From positions 1-55,394 of the forward strand of contig JAEZPG010000102.1 of assembly GCA_023413555.1 (NCBI GenBank): a stretch of DNA of 55,394 nt, written 5' to 3'. Below the pieces are notes generated by a model that searched no databases, had not been told where the DNA came from, and saw only the letters and a program-made list of their open reading frames with translations. Below, in pieces: positions 25,824 through 33,550 of this stretch. Source of the stretch: Bacillota bacterium (GTDB lineage Bacteria; Bacillota; Clostridia; Lachnospirales; Lachnospiraceae). Positions within the stretch are counted from its first letter, which is position 1; each line of letters opens with the position of its first letter. Both the position numbers and the translations under genes were made by a program.

Positions 25824-27968
25824 TTAATTGTAGTAAATGGTTTCTGCTTGCTCAGGAGCGGCCATAGGATCTTGTTTAGAGCCTGCTCCTAAATAGTCTG
25901 TAAAAAATCCTAACTCTGCCTTTTCAATGATAAAAATACAAGAAGCTTGAGTATTTGTACCTGTCACATCATCGAAGAACTGATAATCTGCTCGCACGGC
26001 ATAGTCTTTTTTAGGGTCAAAGGTTGAAAAATCTTTTGTATTTGATATTAGGTTTTCCAACAATGAGCGATTGGTAGCTAAGGTAGTAGAATCAGTTTGG
26101 TTCGCATTTAAGCCTTCGCTGCCATAGCCATATCCCCATGTATTGTTTTCATTTAGATCAATAATCTCAAAATTAATATAAAGATGATTGTCATCCTTTT
26201 TCTCATTTGCAAGCATACGTTTCATTTCTGTTATAATAGTGCTCTTATCCCTTTTCATATGTTTATCAGCAAGTTCTAGATACTTCTTGCAGGTTTTTGG
26301 TAGGATTCCACTAATAGGAATGGAGCCACTTAGACTTTTATTATTTACAGTGGCATAGAACATAAGTTTATCCAATCCACTATTTATATCACCAGTAATC
26401 GTCATATACCAATCCTTAAAACTAAGTGATTTAATCTCTTCTCTGGCAACATTATAGAGTTCCAAATACTCATTATTGGATAAGTTCAATCTGTTTAGAG
26501 ACAGTTTGGTGCCACTTAACTCAGGGAGAGACTGGTAGGCGTCTTGATATTCTTTGGAATTTTCATAACTGTTTAAAAGAACCTCGTAGTCCTCCTTTGA
26601 AAATATAACTTTACGATAATGTGTTGTGAATCCTGAGTGAATGCCTATTACTTCTACATTTTCTTCTCCAGTCCAAAAATTGAATTTGTTTCGTTTTAAA
26701 GAATCTTTTAAGCACTTTGCAACCAACTCAAGAGTTTTTGGATCTTTCATTTGAATGGAATTGGCTAAAGTGTCATAATATAGTGTATCATCATATTTAA
26801 AAGTCTTTTCTACAACGATGTAGTCCATGTCTTTAGCATCCGGACTATAATTCATAGAGAGTTTGAATACACCAAAAGCAGCCAGTATGATGATAACATT
26901 GATAATTGCCAGATACCCAATAGAAGGTAAGGCCTTAACTACGTTTCGGAACTTCTTAGTAGTAAGTAGCTCATATAATAACATTACCACACAGGTAATC
27001 AGATACAAGATTCCAAGAGCATAGACCAGTAAAGGAAGTTCAGAGGAATTCACATTCTCATTTCCGACTATGATATTGAAAATAATTGATATAGGGATAA
27101 GAGAAACTGTAGTACCTAATAGTAAACGAATGATAATCTGTACTTTTTTGGAAACAGCAGCCTGATTTGCAGCCTCACTTTTCCTACGCTTGTAAACCAA
27201 TAATCCAAGAACTAAGTAGAGTACAGTTAAAACAATGGTGTATAACATAGTACCCCAGCCCATGTAAGCAGATGAGCCAGTAATGTAGGACAATAACCCA
27301 AAGACTGCATTATTCTGATAGTCAAGCAGTGGAAATAGATGATTGGAAACTAGTACATCAGCTGCTCCTGTAATAAGATGAGAAAATACCAGAATAAAAA
27401 TTCTTGGAAGGAAAATAATCATTCCGGCTACCACAACGTTGGTAAATACTGTTCCTGTAATACTGCATGCTATACTAATAGAAGCCATAACAAGGAGGCT
27501 AGCCAGGTATATTGATAGGGCAAAGCGTAGTAATAAAGGAATTTCCAATATAAAATATTGATTAAATATCGTGTACATAATGATGGACAGTATAGTAGGT
27601 ACCCATACTAACAAAGTAGTCCAGGTAAAGACAGCAGCAATATTACAATTAAACATACAGGTTCTTGTATGTGGCAGGGAGTGATAAAAATCACTGGAAT
27701 TTCTCTGTGTTAAGTAATGAAAACAGCATAGGGTAAGTAATGGTACCAGTAAAGTAAATACAAAGAAAAGGTAAAAATGGTTAGCGAAAACATCAACTGA
27801 GAACTTTCTAAAAAAGTTTTCAGTTGATGATGTATTAGCCGATATCGCCATTCCAATCGGAATTAAAACTGCGATTAAGCTTAATAAACCAGTACTAATA
27901 AATCCAATGAGCCGAAGTTGCTTTAACTGATCTTTATATAAATTTTTATGAAAGAATTGTTTATTCAT
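25824..27968 (-). CDS. ABC transporter permease with large extracytoplasmic domain
   Basis: The 714-residue membrane protein is the permease partner of the ATP-binding protein encoded just upstream. Hydrophobic helices lie at about 17-40, 65-85, 108-135, 145-170, 175-200, 225-260, 280-300, 315-335 and 350-370. A long hydrophilic domain (about 380-690) has no membrane segments and no recognised enzyme motif. The gene overlaps the ATPase gene by one base (TAATG). The GntR (YtrA type)-ATPase-permease order resembles the Bacillus ytr locus, which responds to cell-wall-active compounds. The substrate is not known. Confidence 0.85.
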   Translation of the reverse strand: MNKQFFHKNLYKDQLKQLRLIGFISTGLLSLIAVLIPIGMAISANTSSTENFFRKFSVDVFANHFYLFFVFTLLVPLLTLCCFHYLTQRNSSDFYHSLPHTRTCMFNCNIAAVFTWTTLLVWVPTILSIIMYTIFNQYFILEIPLLLRFALSIYLASLLVMASISIACSITGTVFTNVVVAGMIIFLPRIFILVFSHLITGAADVLVSNHLFPLLDYQNNAVFGLLSYITGSSAYMGWGTMLYTIVLTVLYLVLGLLVYKRRKSEAANQAAVSKKVQIIIRLLLGTTVSLIPISIIFNIIVGNENVNSSELPLLVYALGILYLITCVVMLLYELLTTKKFRNVVKALPSIGYLAIINVIIILAAFGVFKLSMNYSPDAKDMDYIVVEKTFKYDDTLYYDTLANSIQMKDPKTLELVAKCLKDSLKRNKFNFWTGEENVEVIGIHSGFTTHYRKVIFSKEDYEVLLNSYENSKEYQDAYQSLPELSGTKLSLNRLNLSNNEYLELYNVAREEIKSLSFKDWYMTITGDINSGLDKLMFYATVNNKSLSGSIPISGILPKTCKKYLELADKHMKRDKSTIITEMKRMLANEKKDDNHLYINFEIIDLNENNTWGYGYGSEGLNANQTDSTTLATNRSLLENLISNTKDFSTFDPKKDYAVRADYQFFDDVTGTNTQASCIFIIEKAELGFFTDYLGAGSKQDPMAAPEQAETIYYN

Positions 27969-28876
27969 TATTTATACTCCTCCAATATATCATCAAACTT
28001 ATATCCTAAGGCTTCCATCTCATAGGTAAATACCTCTTCCAGAGTAAGAGGTAGCATTTCCACCAGCAGAGGATTTAATGATTGCAGTCTCTTCATGGTT
28101 TCCTCATGGTTCCCTTTAATAATCATGTTGGTAACTGAGCCGGATTTCTTGTAATAGCGAATATCCAAATCACCAAATTTCTCCCTGGTATAATCCTCTT
28201 CAAAGGCAATCTGAATCTTAAATTGGGAGGTCTTAAGATTGGCAATATCACTTTGTAATACTAGTCCACCCTTATGAAGCAGAGCCAGCTGATCACAGAG
28301 GTCTTCTAACTCACGTAGAGAATGGGAAGTAATAATTGCTGTCGCTTTATTCTCTAAAACATCCTGACAGATTAAACTCTTCACCAGATTACGCATAACT
28401 GGATCTAATCCGTCAAAGGTTTCATCAAAGAACATATACTCCGGTCTACTAGATAGAGCAAGAATTATGGCTGCCTGCCGCTTCATACCTTTGGAAAAAG
28501 TTCCAAGAGATACCGTGGGATTTAATTGAAATGCTTTAGTCAGGTAGTCGAATCGCTCCGAATCAAAATTATCGTAGATGTTCTTATACAATTCGGCCAT
28601 CCGCTTCATACTAGCACCCTGTAAGAAATAGAGTTCGTCTGGAACATATGCCATTCGTTCCTTGATAAGTAGATTCTCATAGACTGGTTGATCATCAATC
28701 AATATGGTTCCTCCATCCGCTTTATAGACACCAGTAATCAGTCGTAAAAATGTGGATTTGCCGGCTCCGTTGGAACCTACCATTCCATAGATACATCCTT
28801 TAGGAATGGAGCAGGTAATGTCTCGAAGAGCAGTAAATCCCTCAAAATTTTTAGTAAGATTCTCAGTTTGAATCAT
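27968..28876 (-). CDS. ABC transporter ATP-binding protein
   Basis: The 302-residue ATPase has Walker A GSNGAGKST (34-42), a Q-loop region around YVPDELYFLQ, the signature-type FSKGMKRQAAI, Walker B YMFFDETFDGLDP, and the switch His in TSHSLREL. It belongs to the YtrB/CcmA-like class working with a single large permease. A C-terminal extension of about 90 residues follows the nucleotide-binding domain. The ATG overlaps the end of the GntR gene by four bases, so the genes are translationally coupled. It is expected to power transport or sensing of an envelope-active compound. Confidence 0.92.
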   Translation of the reverse strand: MIQTENLTKNFEGFTALRDITCSIPKGCIYGMVGSNGAGKSTFLRLITGVYKADGGTILIDDQPVYENLLIKERMAYVPDELYFLQGASMKRMAELYKNIYDNFDSERFDYLTKAFQLNPTVSLGTFSKGMKRQAAIILALSSRPEYMFFDETFDGLDPVMRNLVKSLICQDVLENKATAIITSHSLRELEDLCDQLALLHKGGLVLQSDIANLKTSQFKIQIAFEEDYTREKFGDLDIRYYKKSGSVTNMIIKGNHEETMKRLQSLNPLLVEMLPLTLEEVFTYEMEALGYKFDDILEEYK

Positions 28877-29253
28877 GTTCTTTTAACCTCCTTATGATAT
28901 ACTTCCTCCACACAATTTAATATTTGCTCTTTGGTTATGCCAGCTAATGCAAGTTCCTTTACAAGGGCTTGTAAGTCTGATAACTGGTCTCTTTTGTACT
29001 GACTTAATATTTCTTTTGCCTCTGCTGTAACAAAACATCCTCTTCCCGGGACAGAGTAGATAATTCCCTTTCTATCCAGTTCCGTATAGGCTTTCTGTAT
29101 CGTATTGGGATTAATGGATAAAGTAGAGGAGAGACTTCGTACGGAAGGTAGCTGCGAATCTGTCACTAGGACTCCTCTAAGCACAAATTTCTCCATCTGT
29201 TCAATAATCTGTTCATATACCGGTGTTCGCGACATAGCATCAATTTGAAACAT
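28873..29253 (-). CDS. GntR family regulator, YtrA subfamily
   Basis: The short 126-residue repressor has an N-terminal winged helix (about 8-75) with PVYEQIIEQMEKFVLRGVL, QLPSVRSLSSTLSINPNTIQKAYTELDRKGII and a wing SVPGRGCFV. Only a small C-terminal helical dimerisation tail follows, as is typical for YtrA proteins. It is the first gene of an operon with an ABC ATPase and permease. The gene's promoter carries a 21-bp palindrome that is the obvious autoregulatory site. GGAGG precedes the ATG. Confidence 0.93.
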   Translation of the reverse strand: MFQIDAMSRTPVYEQIIEQMEKFVLRGVLVTDSQLPSVRSLSSTLSINPNTIQKAYTELDRKGIIYSVPGRGCFVTAEAKEILSQYKRDQLSDLQALVKELALAGITKEQILNCVEEVYHKEVKRT

Positions 29254-29273
29254 CTCTAACCTCCTGTTCTTAC

Positions 29274-29326
29274 TGTACTATGCATCATAGTACACTTAAT
29301 ATAACACCATTGGGTAAAGTTGTAAA
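29274..29326 (-). promoter_or_regulatory. Promoter and operator of the GntR-ABC operon
   Basis: On the minus strand TTTACA (29326-29321) and TATATT (29303-29298) are 17 bases apart. Immediately downstream, over the transcription start, lies the perfect palindrome TGTACTATG-N3-CATAGTACA (29274-29294). Palindromes of this size at this place are typical YtrA operators, so binding would block transcription. Site assignment to this regulator is inference. Confidence 0.82.
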
Positions 29327-29411
29327 GGGGGGAAATGAATTTATTTAAAAAAATAATTTACCTAAAGTGTCAAGAAGCAACATTGACTAAGGGAAAAAGC
29401 TTGGAAGTACG

Positions 29412-29440
29412 TTGACATTTGAAAAATAATATACTATTAT
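29412..29440 (+). promoter_or_regulatory. Sigma-A promoter of the ileS leader
   Basis: TTGACA (29412-29417), 17 bases, TATTAT (29435-29440). The promoter is also framed by an exact inverted repeat TTGACATT (29412-29419) / AATGTCAA (29441-29448). Between the GntR promoter and this one, bases 29327-29411, I see nothing else. Confidence 0.75.
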
Positions 29441-29446
29441 AATGTC

Positions 29447-29718
29447 AATATAGTTAAAAACCATGAAAGAGACAGTACAAATCTATGTGAAAGCCACAGT
29501 GAATCGGGGATAGTGGGAACCTGACGTGAGTAAAGGATTTGGAATATCACTCTTGGGCAGGAGGCTGCCAGTTGCAGACAGAACGGATAAACAGTTATCT
29601 TAGTAAGCTAAGCCGGAATTCCACCGTTATCTGGAAAACGTATAAAGTCGTAGACTCGTATGTAAATAGGTGGTTAAGATGACATTAGCTCATCCCTGTT
29701 TAGGGATGAGCTTTTTTT
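29447..29718 (+). promoter_or_regulatory. T-box leader (isoleucine type) with divergent T-box motif and terminator
   Basis: Stem I features are present: AAAGAGACAGTAC, the distal CAGTGAATCGGGGATAGTGG region, and a specifier candidate ATC at 29546-29548 followed by A, which reads isoleucine. The usual AGGGTGGNACCGCG is reduced to AATAGGTGGTTAAGA (29666-29680). It keeps the TGGT (29671-29674) that can pair with the ACCA end of tRNA-Ile. A perfect 11-bp terminator stem AGCTCATCCCT / AGGGATGAGCT (29687-29712) followed by seven T residues ends the leader. The next gene is ileS, 465 bases further on, beyond a long palindrome. Confidence 0.78.
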
Positions 29719-29720
29719 GT

Positions 29721-29997
29721 AGGCTTTTTTTGTGCTACACTAGCTTGCAAGCGGGGAAAACTTCATTAGCCCGCTTGCCGTCGACCATGCCCACGCCCAT
29801 GGCTTCCTATGCCGTTAGGCTAAACACTCCGACGAGCCATAAGCCGGCGACTGTGTTCAGCAGCGGCTTCCACAGTCGCCATGTCTCGTCTCCGTAGCCT
29901 AAAAGGCATAGTCATCCACGTGCATGCACATGGGCGACGTGCAGCGGGCCAATGAAGCCTGTTGGCGCTTGCAACCTAATGGCACAAAAAAAGGCTT
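29721..29997. repeat. ~280-bp G+C-rich fold-back (palindromic) element
   Basis: The whole stretch is one imperfect inverted repeat centred near 29863. The ends read GGCTTTTTTTGTGC on the left and GCACAAAAAAAGGC on the right. Inward, matching blocks include TTGCAAGCG, CTTCATTNGCCCGC, CGTCG, CTATGCC and TTAGGCTA, each with its complement on the other side. The centre is a perfect GGCGACTGTG (29846-29855) / CACAGTCGCC (29871-29880) hairpin. G+C content is visibly higher than in the surroundings, and no convincing gene lies within. It looks like a MITE-type or other fold-back insertion; no target duplication could be identified. Confidence 0.85.
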
Positions 29998-30000
29998 CCT

Positions 30001-30092
30001 AAAAAACAGGAAGCAAGAGAAAAGGGCAAGGGAAAAAGAGCAAGGGCAAAGGCAAAGGGCAAAGGGCAAGACAAAGGGCAAGACAAAGAAAT
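30001..30092 (+). repeat. Purine-rich GGGCAA repeat tract
   Basis: About 90 bases with almost no T: repeats of AAGGGCAA, AGGGCAAGG, AAAGGGCAAAGGGC and AAGGGCAAGACAAA. The left edge forms a small hairpin, GCTTCCT (29994-30000) / AGGAAGC (30008-30014). The tract lies between the fold-back element and ileS and has no coding frame of note. The remaining 90 bases to ileS are AT-rich. Confidence 0.8.
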
Positions 30093-30182
30093 GAGCTTTA
30101 CATTAAAAAGTTATTTTAATCTTACGTTAAAAGAAATACTTAGATATTCATGGTTATACTGTAAATATAAGGAGGTAGTAAC

Positions 30183-33100
30183 ATGTATGAGAAAGTTTCC
30201 ACAAACCTGAATTTTGTGGACCGAGAGAAAAAAGTAGAAAAGTTTTGGGCAGACAATAACATATTTGGAAAAAGCATGGAATCCAGAAAACAGGGTCAGA
30301 CCTATACCTTCTATGATGGACCACCAACTGCCAATGGAAAACCACACATCGGTCATGTATTGACTCGTGTTATCAAGGATATGATTCCACGTTACCGTAC
30401 GATGAAGGGCTGTATGGTTCCTCGTAAAGCTGGTTGGGATACCCACGGTCTACCTGTAGAGTTGGAAGTAGAGAAGCTTCTTGGCTTAGATGGCAAGGAA
30501 CAGATTGAAGAGTATGGATTAGAGCCATTTATCGACAAATGTAAGGAAAGTGTATGGAAATACAAAGGTATGTGGGAGGATTTCTCCGGCACGGTTGGTT
30601 TCTGGGCTGACATGGAGAATCCTTATGTTACCTATCACAATGACTTTATTGAGTCTGAATGGTGGGCATTAAAGCAGATTTGGGAGAAGAAGCTCCTATA
30701 TAAGGGATATAAGATCGTACCTTATTGTCCACGTTGTGGAACCCCTCTGTCCTCTCATGAGGTTGCCCAGGGTTATAAGGATGTAAAAGAAAAGTCTGTG
30801 ATCGCCAAATTTAAAGTAAAAGATGCAGAAGATGAATACATCTTAGCATGGACCACTACTCCTTGGACTCTTCCTTCTAACGTGGCACTTTGTGTAAATC
30901 CTAACGAAACGTACGTTAAGGTAAAGGTTTCTGTAAATGATAAGAATGATGTGGTACAAGAGGGAGAAGAAGATACAGCAGTAGGAACAGAATACTACTA
31001 TTTAGCAGAAGCTCTTTTATCTGTTGTTGAAGGAAAATATGAGATTGTTGAAAGATACACAGGCAAAGAGTTAGAGCATAAAGAGTACCTTCCACTGTTT
31101 GACTATGCTTTTAATAAGGCAGATGGAACCATAGGAGATCCTGGAGATCGCAGCATTGCGTATGGAAAGAAAGCTTTTTATGTTACCTGCGATACTTACG
31201 TAACCTTAAGCGATGGTACCGGTGTCGTACACATAGCCCCAGCCTTTGGTGAAGATGATGCCAAAGTGGGTCGTCGTTATGACCTGCCATTTGTTCAGTT
31301 AGTAGATGAAAAAGGCGAAATGAAGCCAGAAGTCACTGATTTTGCTGGTCTCTTCTGTAAGAAAGCAGATGAAGGTATATTAAAGCTCTTAGGTGAGAAA
31401 AAGCTCTTATTTAAGGTGTTAAAATTCGAGCACAGCTATCCATTCTGCTGGAGATGTGATACTCCGTTGATCTACTATGCAAGAGAATCTTGGTTTATAA
31501 AGATGACCGAGGTAAAGGATGACTTAATTCGTAACAACAACACCATTAACTGGATTCCTGAAAGCATCGGAAAAGGTCGTTTCGGTGACTGGTTAGAGAA
31601 TGTACAGGATTGGGGTGTCAGCCGTAACCGTTACTGGGGAACACCTCTTAATATCTGGGAATGTGAATGTGGTCATCAGCACTCCATTGGTAGTATCGAA
31701 GAATTAAAGACAATGAGCGACAACTGTCCAGAGGACATCGAGCTTCACCGCCCATTTATCGATGCCGTGACCATCAAGTGTCCATGCTGTGGTAAGCAGA
31801 TGAAACGTGTGCCTGAAGTAATCGATTGTTGGTTTGACTCTGGTGCTATGCCATTTGCTCAGCATCATTATCCTTTTGAAAATAAAGAATTGTTTGAAGC
31901 ACAATTCCCTGCAGACTTTATTTCCGAAGCGGTAGATCAGACAAGAGGTTGGTTCTATTCCTTACTTGCCATCTCTACTTTAATCTTTAATAAAGCACCT
32001 TATAAAAATGTTATCGTATTAGGCCATGTACAAGATGAAAATGGTCAGAAGATGTCCAAATCCAAGGGTAATGCAGTAGATCCGTTTGATGCCTTAAAGG
32101 AACATGGTGCGGATGCCATCCGTTGGTATTTCTACATCAACTCTGCTCCTTGGCTACCTAACCGTTTCCATAAGGATGCTGTGACCGAAGGACAACGTAA
32201 ATTTATGGGTACCCTGTGGAACACCTATGCATTCTTTGTACTGTATGCCAACATCGATGAATTTGATGCGACAAAATACAAATTAGAATATGATAAATTA
32301 CCAGTAATGGATAAATGGTTACTTTCCAGACTCAATACGGTTGTCAAAGCCGTTGATGACAATCTAGCAAACTACAAGATTCCTGAAACAGCTAGAGCAA
32401 TGCAAGACTTTGTGGATGAGATGAGTAACTGGTATGTAAGACGCGGTCGTGAACGTTTTTGGGCAAAAGGAATGGAACAGGATAAGATCAATGCTTACAT
32501 GACCCTTTATACAGCTTTGGTTACGATTTGTAAGGTAGCAGCGCCTATGATTCCATTTATGACGGAGGACATCTATCAGAATCTGGTAAGAAGCATTGAT
32601 AAGAGTGCTCCAGAAAGTATCCATCTTTGCGACTTCCCTCAGGTAAAGGAAGAATGGATAGATACGAAGTTAGAAGCAGATATGGAAGAGGTGCTTGATA
32701 TTGTTGTGTTAGGCCGTGCATGCCGTAATGCAGCCAACATCAAGAATCGTCAGCCAATCGGCAGAATGTATGTAAGAGCAGAAGCCGGTGAATTATCCGA
32801 TTTCTACAAGGACATCATTGCAGACGAGTTGAATGTGAAGGATGTTCTATTTACCAATGACGTAAGAGACTTTACTTCCTACAACTTTAAGCCACAGCTT
32901 CGTACCTTAGGCAAAAGATTTGGTAAGCAGTTAAATGCCTTAAAGGAAGTGCTTTCTGGCTTAGAAGGAAACCAAGCAATGGATGAGATCAATGCCACTG
33001 GTAAATTAACTATTACCTTAGATGGGCAGGAAGAAATCCTAGAAAAAGATGATTTATTAATCGAAATGTCTCAGAAGGAAGGTTATGTATCTGACGCTGA

Positions 33101-33404
33101 CCATGGCATCACCGTAGTCCTAGACACCAATCTAACAGAGGAATTAATCGAGGAAGGCTTTGTTCTTGAAGTAATCAGCAAGATCCAGACCATGCGTAAG
33201 GAAGCGGGCTTTGAGGTCATGAACCGTATTGCTCTTTATGTAAATGGAAATGACAAGGTAGCTGCGGTTGTTCAGAATAATTCTGAATCCATTATGAGTA
33301 AGGTTCTTTGCACTGAGGTAGTATACAGCTCTATCGATGGATATACGAAAGAATGGAACATCAACGGTGAGAAGGTTACTCTTGGAGTAAAGAAAGTAGA
33401 TTAA
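30183..33404 (+). CDS. ileS: Isoleucyl-tRNA synthetase, eukaryote-like (IleS2) type
   Basis: This class I synthetase charges tRNA-Ile. At 1,073 residues it is longer than the usual bacterial IleS (about 930). It has DGPPTANGKPHIGH with HIGH at 55-58 and KMSKSKGN near 623, an editing (CP1) domain between them, a zinc-type CPRCG near 183 and a CP-rich CPCCG segment near 536. The C-terminal extension matches the second type. The wording NGKPHIGH, instead of the NGDIHIGH-like form, fits the IleS2 class, members of which are often naturally insensitive to mupirocin. AAGGAGG precedes the ATG. The upstream T-box suggests induction by isoleucine starvation. Confidence 0.95.
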   Translation: MYEKVSTNLNFVDREKKVEKFWADNNIFGKSMESRKQGQTYTFYDGPPTANGKPHIGHVLTRVIKDMIPRYRTMKGCMVPRKAGWDTHGLPVELEVEKLLGLDGKEQIEEYGLEPFIDKCKESVWKYKGMWEDFSGTVGFWADMENPYVTYHNDFIESEWWALKQIWEKKLLYKGYKIVPYCPRCGTPLSSHEVAQGYKDVKEKSVIAKFKVKDAEDEYILAWTTTPWTLPSNVALCVNPNETYVKVKVSVNDKNDVVQEGEEDTAVGTEYYYLAEALLSVVEGKYEIVERYTGKELEHKEYLPLFDYAFNKADGTIGDPGDRSIAYGKKAFYVTCDTYVTLSDGTGVVHIAPAFGEDDAKVGRRYDLPFVQLVDEKGEMKPEVTDFAGLFCKKADEGILKLLGEKKLLFKVLKFEHSYPFCWRCDTPLIYYARESWFIKMTEVKDDLIRNNNTINWIPESIGKGRFGDWLENVQDWGVSRNRYWGTPLNIWECECGHQHSIGSIEELKTMSDNCPEDIELHRPFIDAVTIKCPCCGKQMKRVPEVIDCWFDSGAMPFAQHHYPFENKELFEAQFPADFISEAVDQTRGWFYSLLAISTLIFNKAPYKNVIVLGHVQDENGQKMSKSKGNAVDPFDALKEHGADAIRWYFYINSAPWLPNRFHKDAVTEGQRKFMGTLWNTYAFFVLYANIDEFDATKYKLEYDKLPVMDKWLLSRLNTVVKAVDDNLANYKIPETARAMQDFVDEMSNWYVRRGRERFWAKGMEQDKINAYMTLYTALVTICKVAAPMIPFMTEDIYQNLVRSIDKSAPESIHLCDFPQVKEEWIDTKLEADMEEVLDIVVLGRACRNAANIKNRQPIGRMYVRAEAGELSDFYKDIIADELNVKDVLFTNDVRDFTSYNFKPQLRTLGKRFGKQLNALKEVLSGLEGNQAMDEINATGKLTITLDGQEEILEKDDLLIEMSQKEGYVSDADHGITVVLDTNLTEELIEEGFVLEVISKIQTMRKEAGFEVMNRIALYVNGNDKVAAVVQNNSESIMSKVLCTEVVYSSIDGYTKEWNINGEKVTLGVKKVD

Positions 33405-33515
33405 GAGAAAGTAGATTAAAAGAATACTGAAATATACTGGAATATGTTTATAACTTAATAAATACCAGTTACATTAGTGAACTGGAGGAGATAATAAATT
33501 TAATGGTAAACCATA

Positions 33516-33543
33516 AGAGCCTTGCTCCTGAAAGCAAGGCTCT
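33516..33543. terminator. Terminator between convergent ileS and M14 peptidase genes
   Basis: Perfect 11-bp stem AGAGCCTTGCT / AGCAAGGCTCT with a 6-base loop, in the gap between converging genes; flanking T-tracts are modest. Confidence 0.7.
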
Positions 33544-33550
33544 AGCTTTA

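Noticed and set aside
29447..29718. Cobalamin, c-di-GMP or other riboswitch before ileS
   Set aside because: Blocks such as GAAAGCCACAG and GCAGGAGGCTGCC looked suggestive, but the ordered Stem I landmarks, ATC specifier, TGGT and the ileS gene fit a T-box better.
29735..29990. Small coding frames inside the G+C-rich palindrome
   Set aside because: Frames of 60-75 codons exist on both strands, but they mirror each other through the palindrome and lack ribosome sites.
30001..30092. CRISPR array in the GGGCAA repeats
   Set aside because: The repeats are 6-10 bases, irregular and without unique spacers; no cas genes are nearby.
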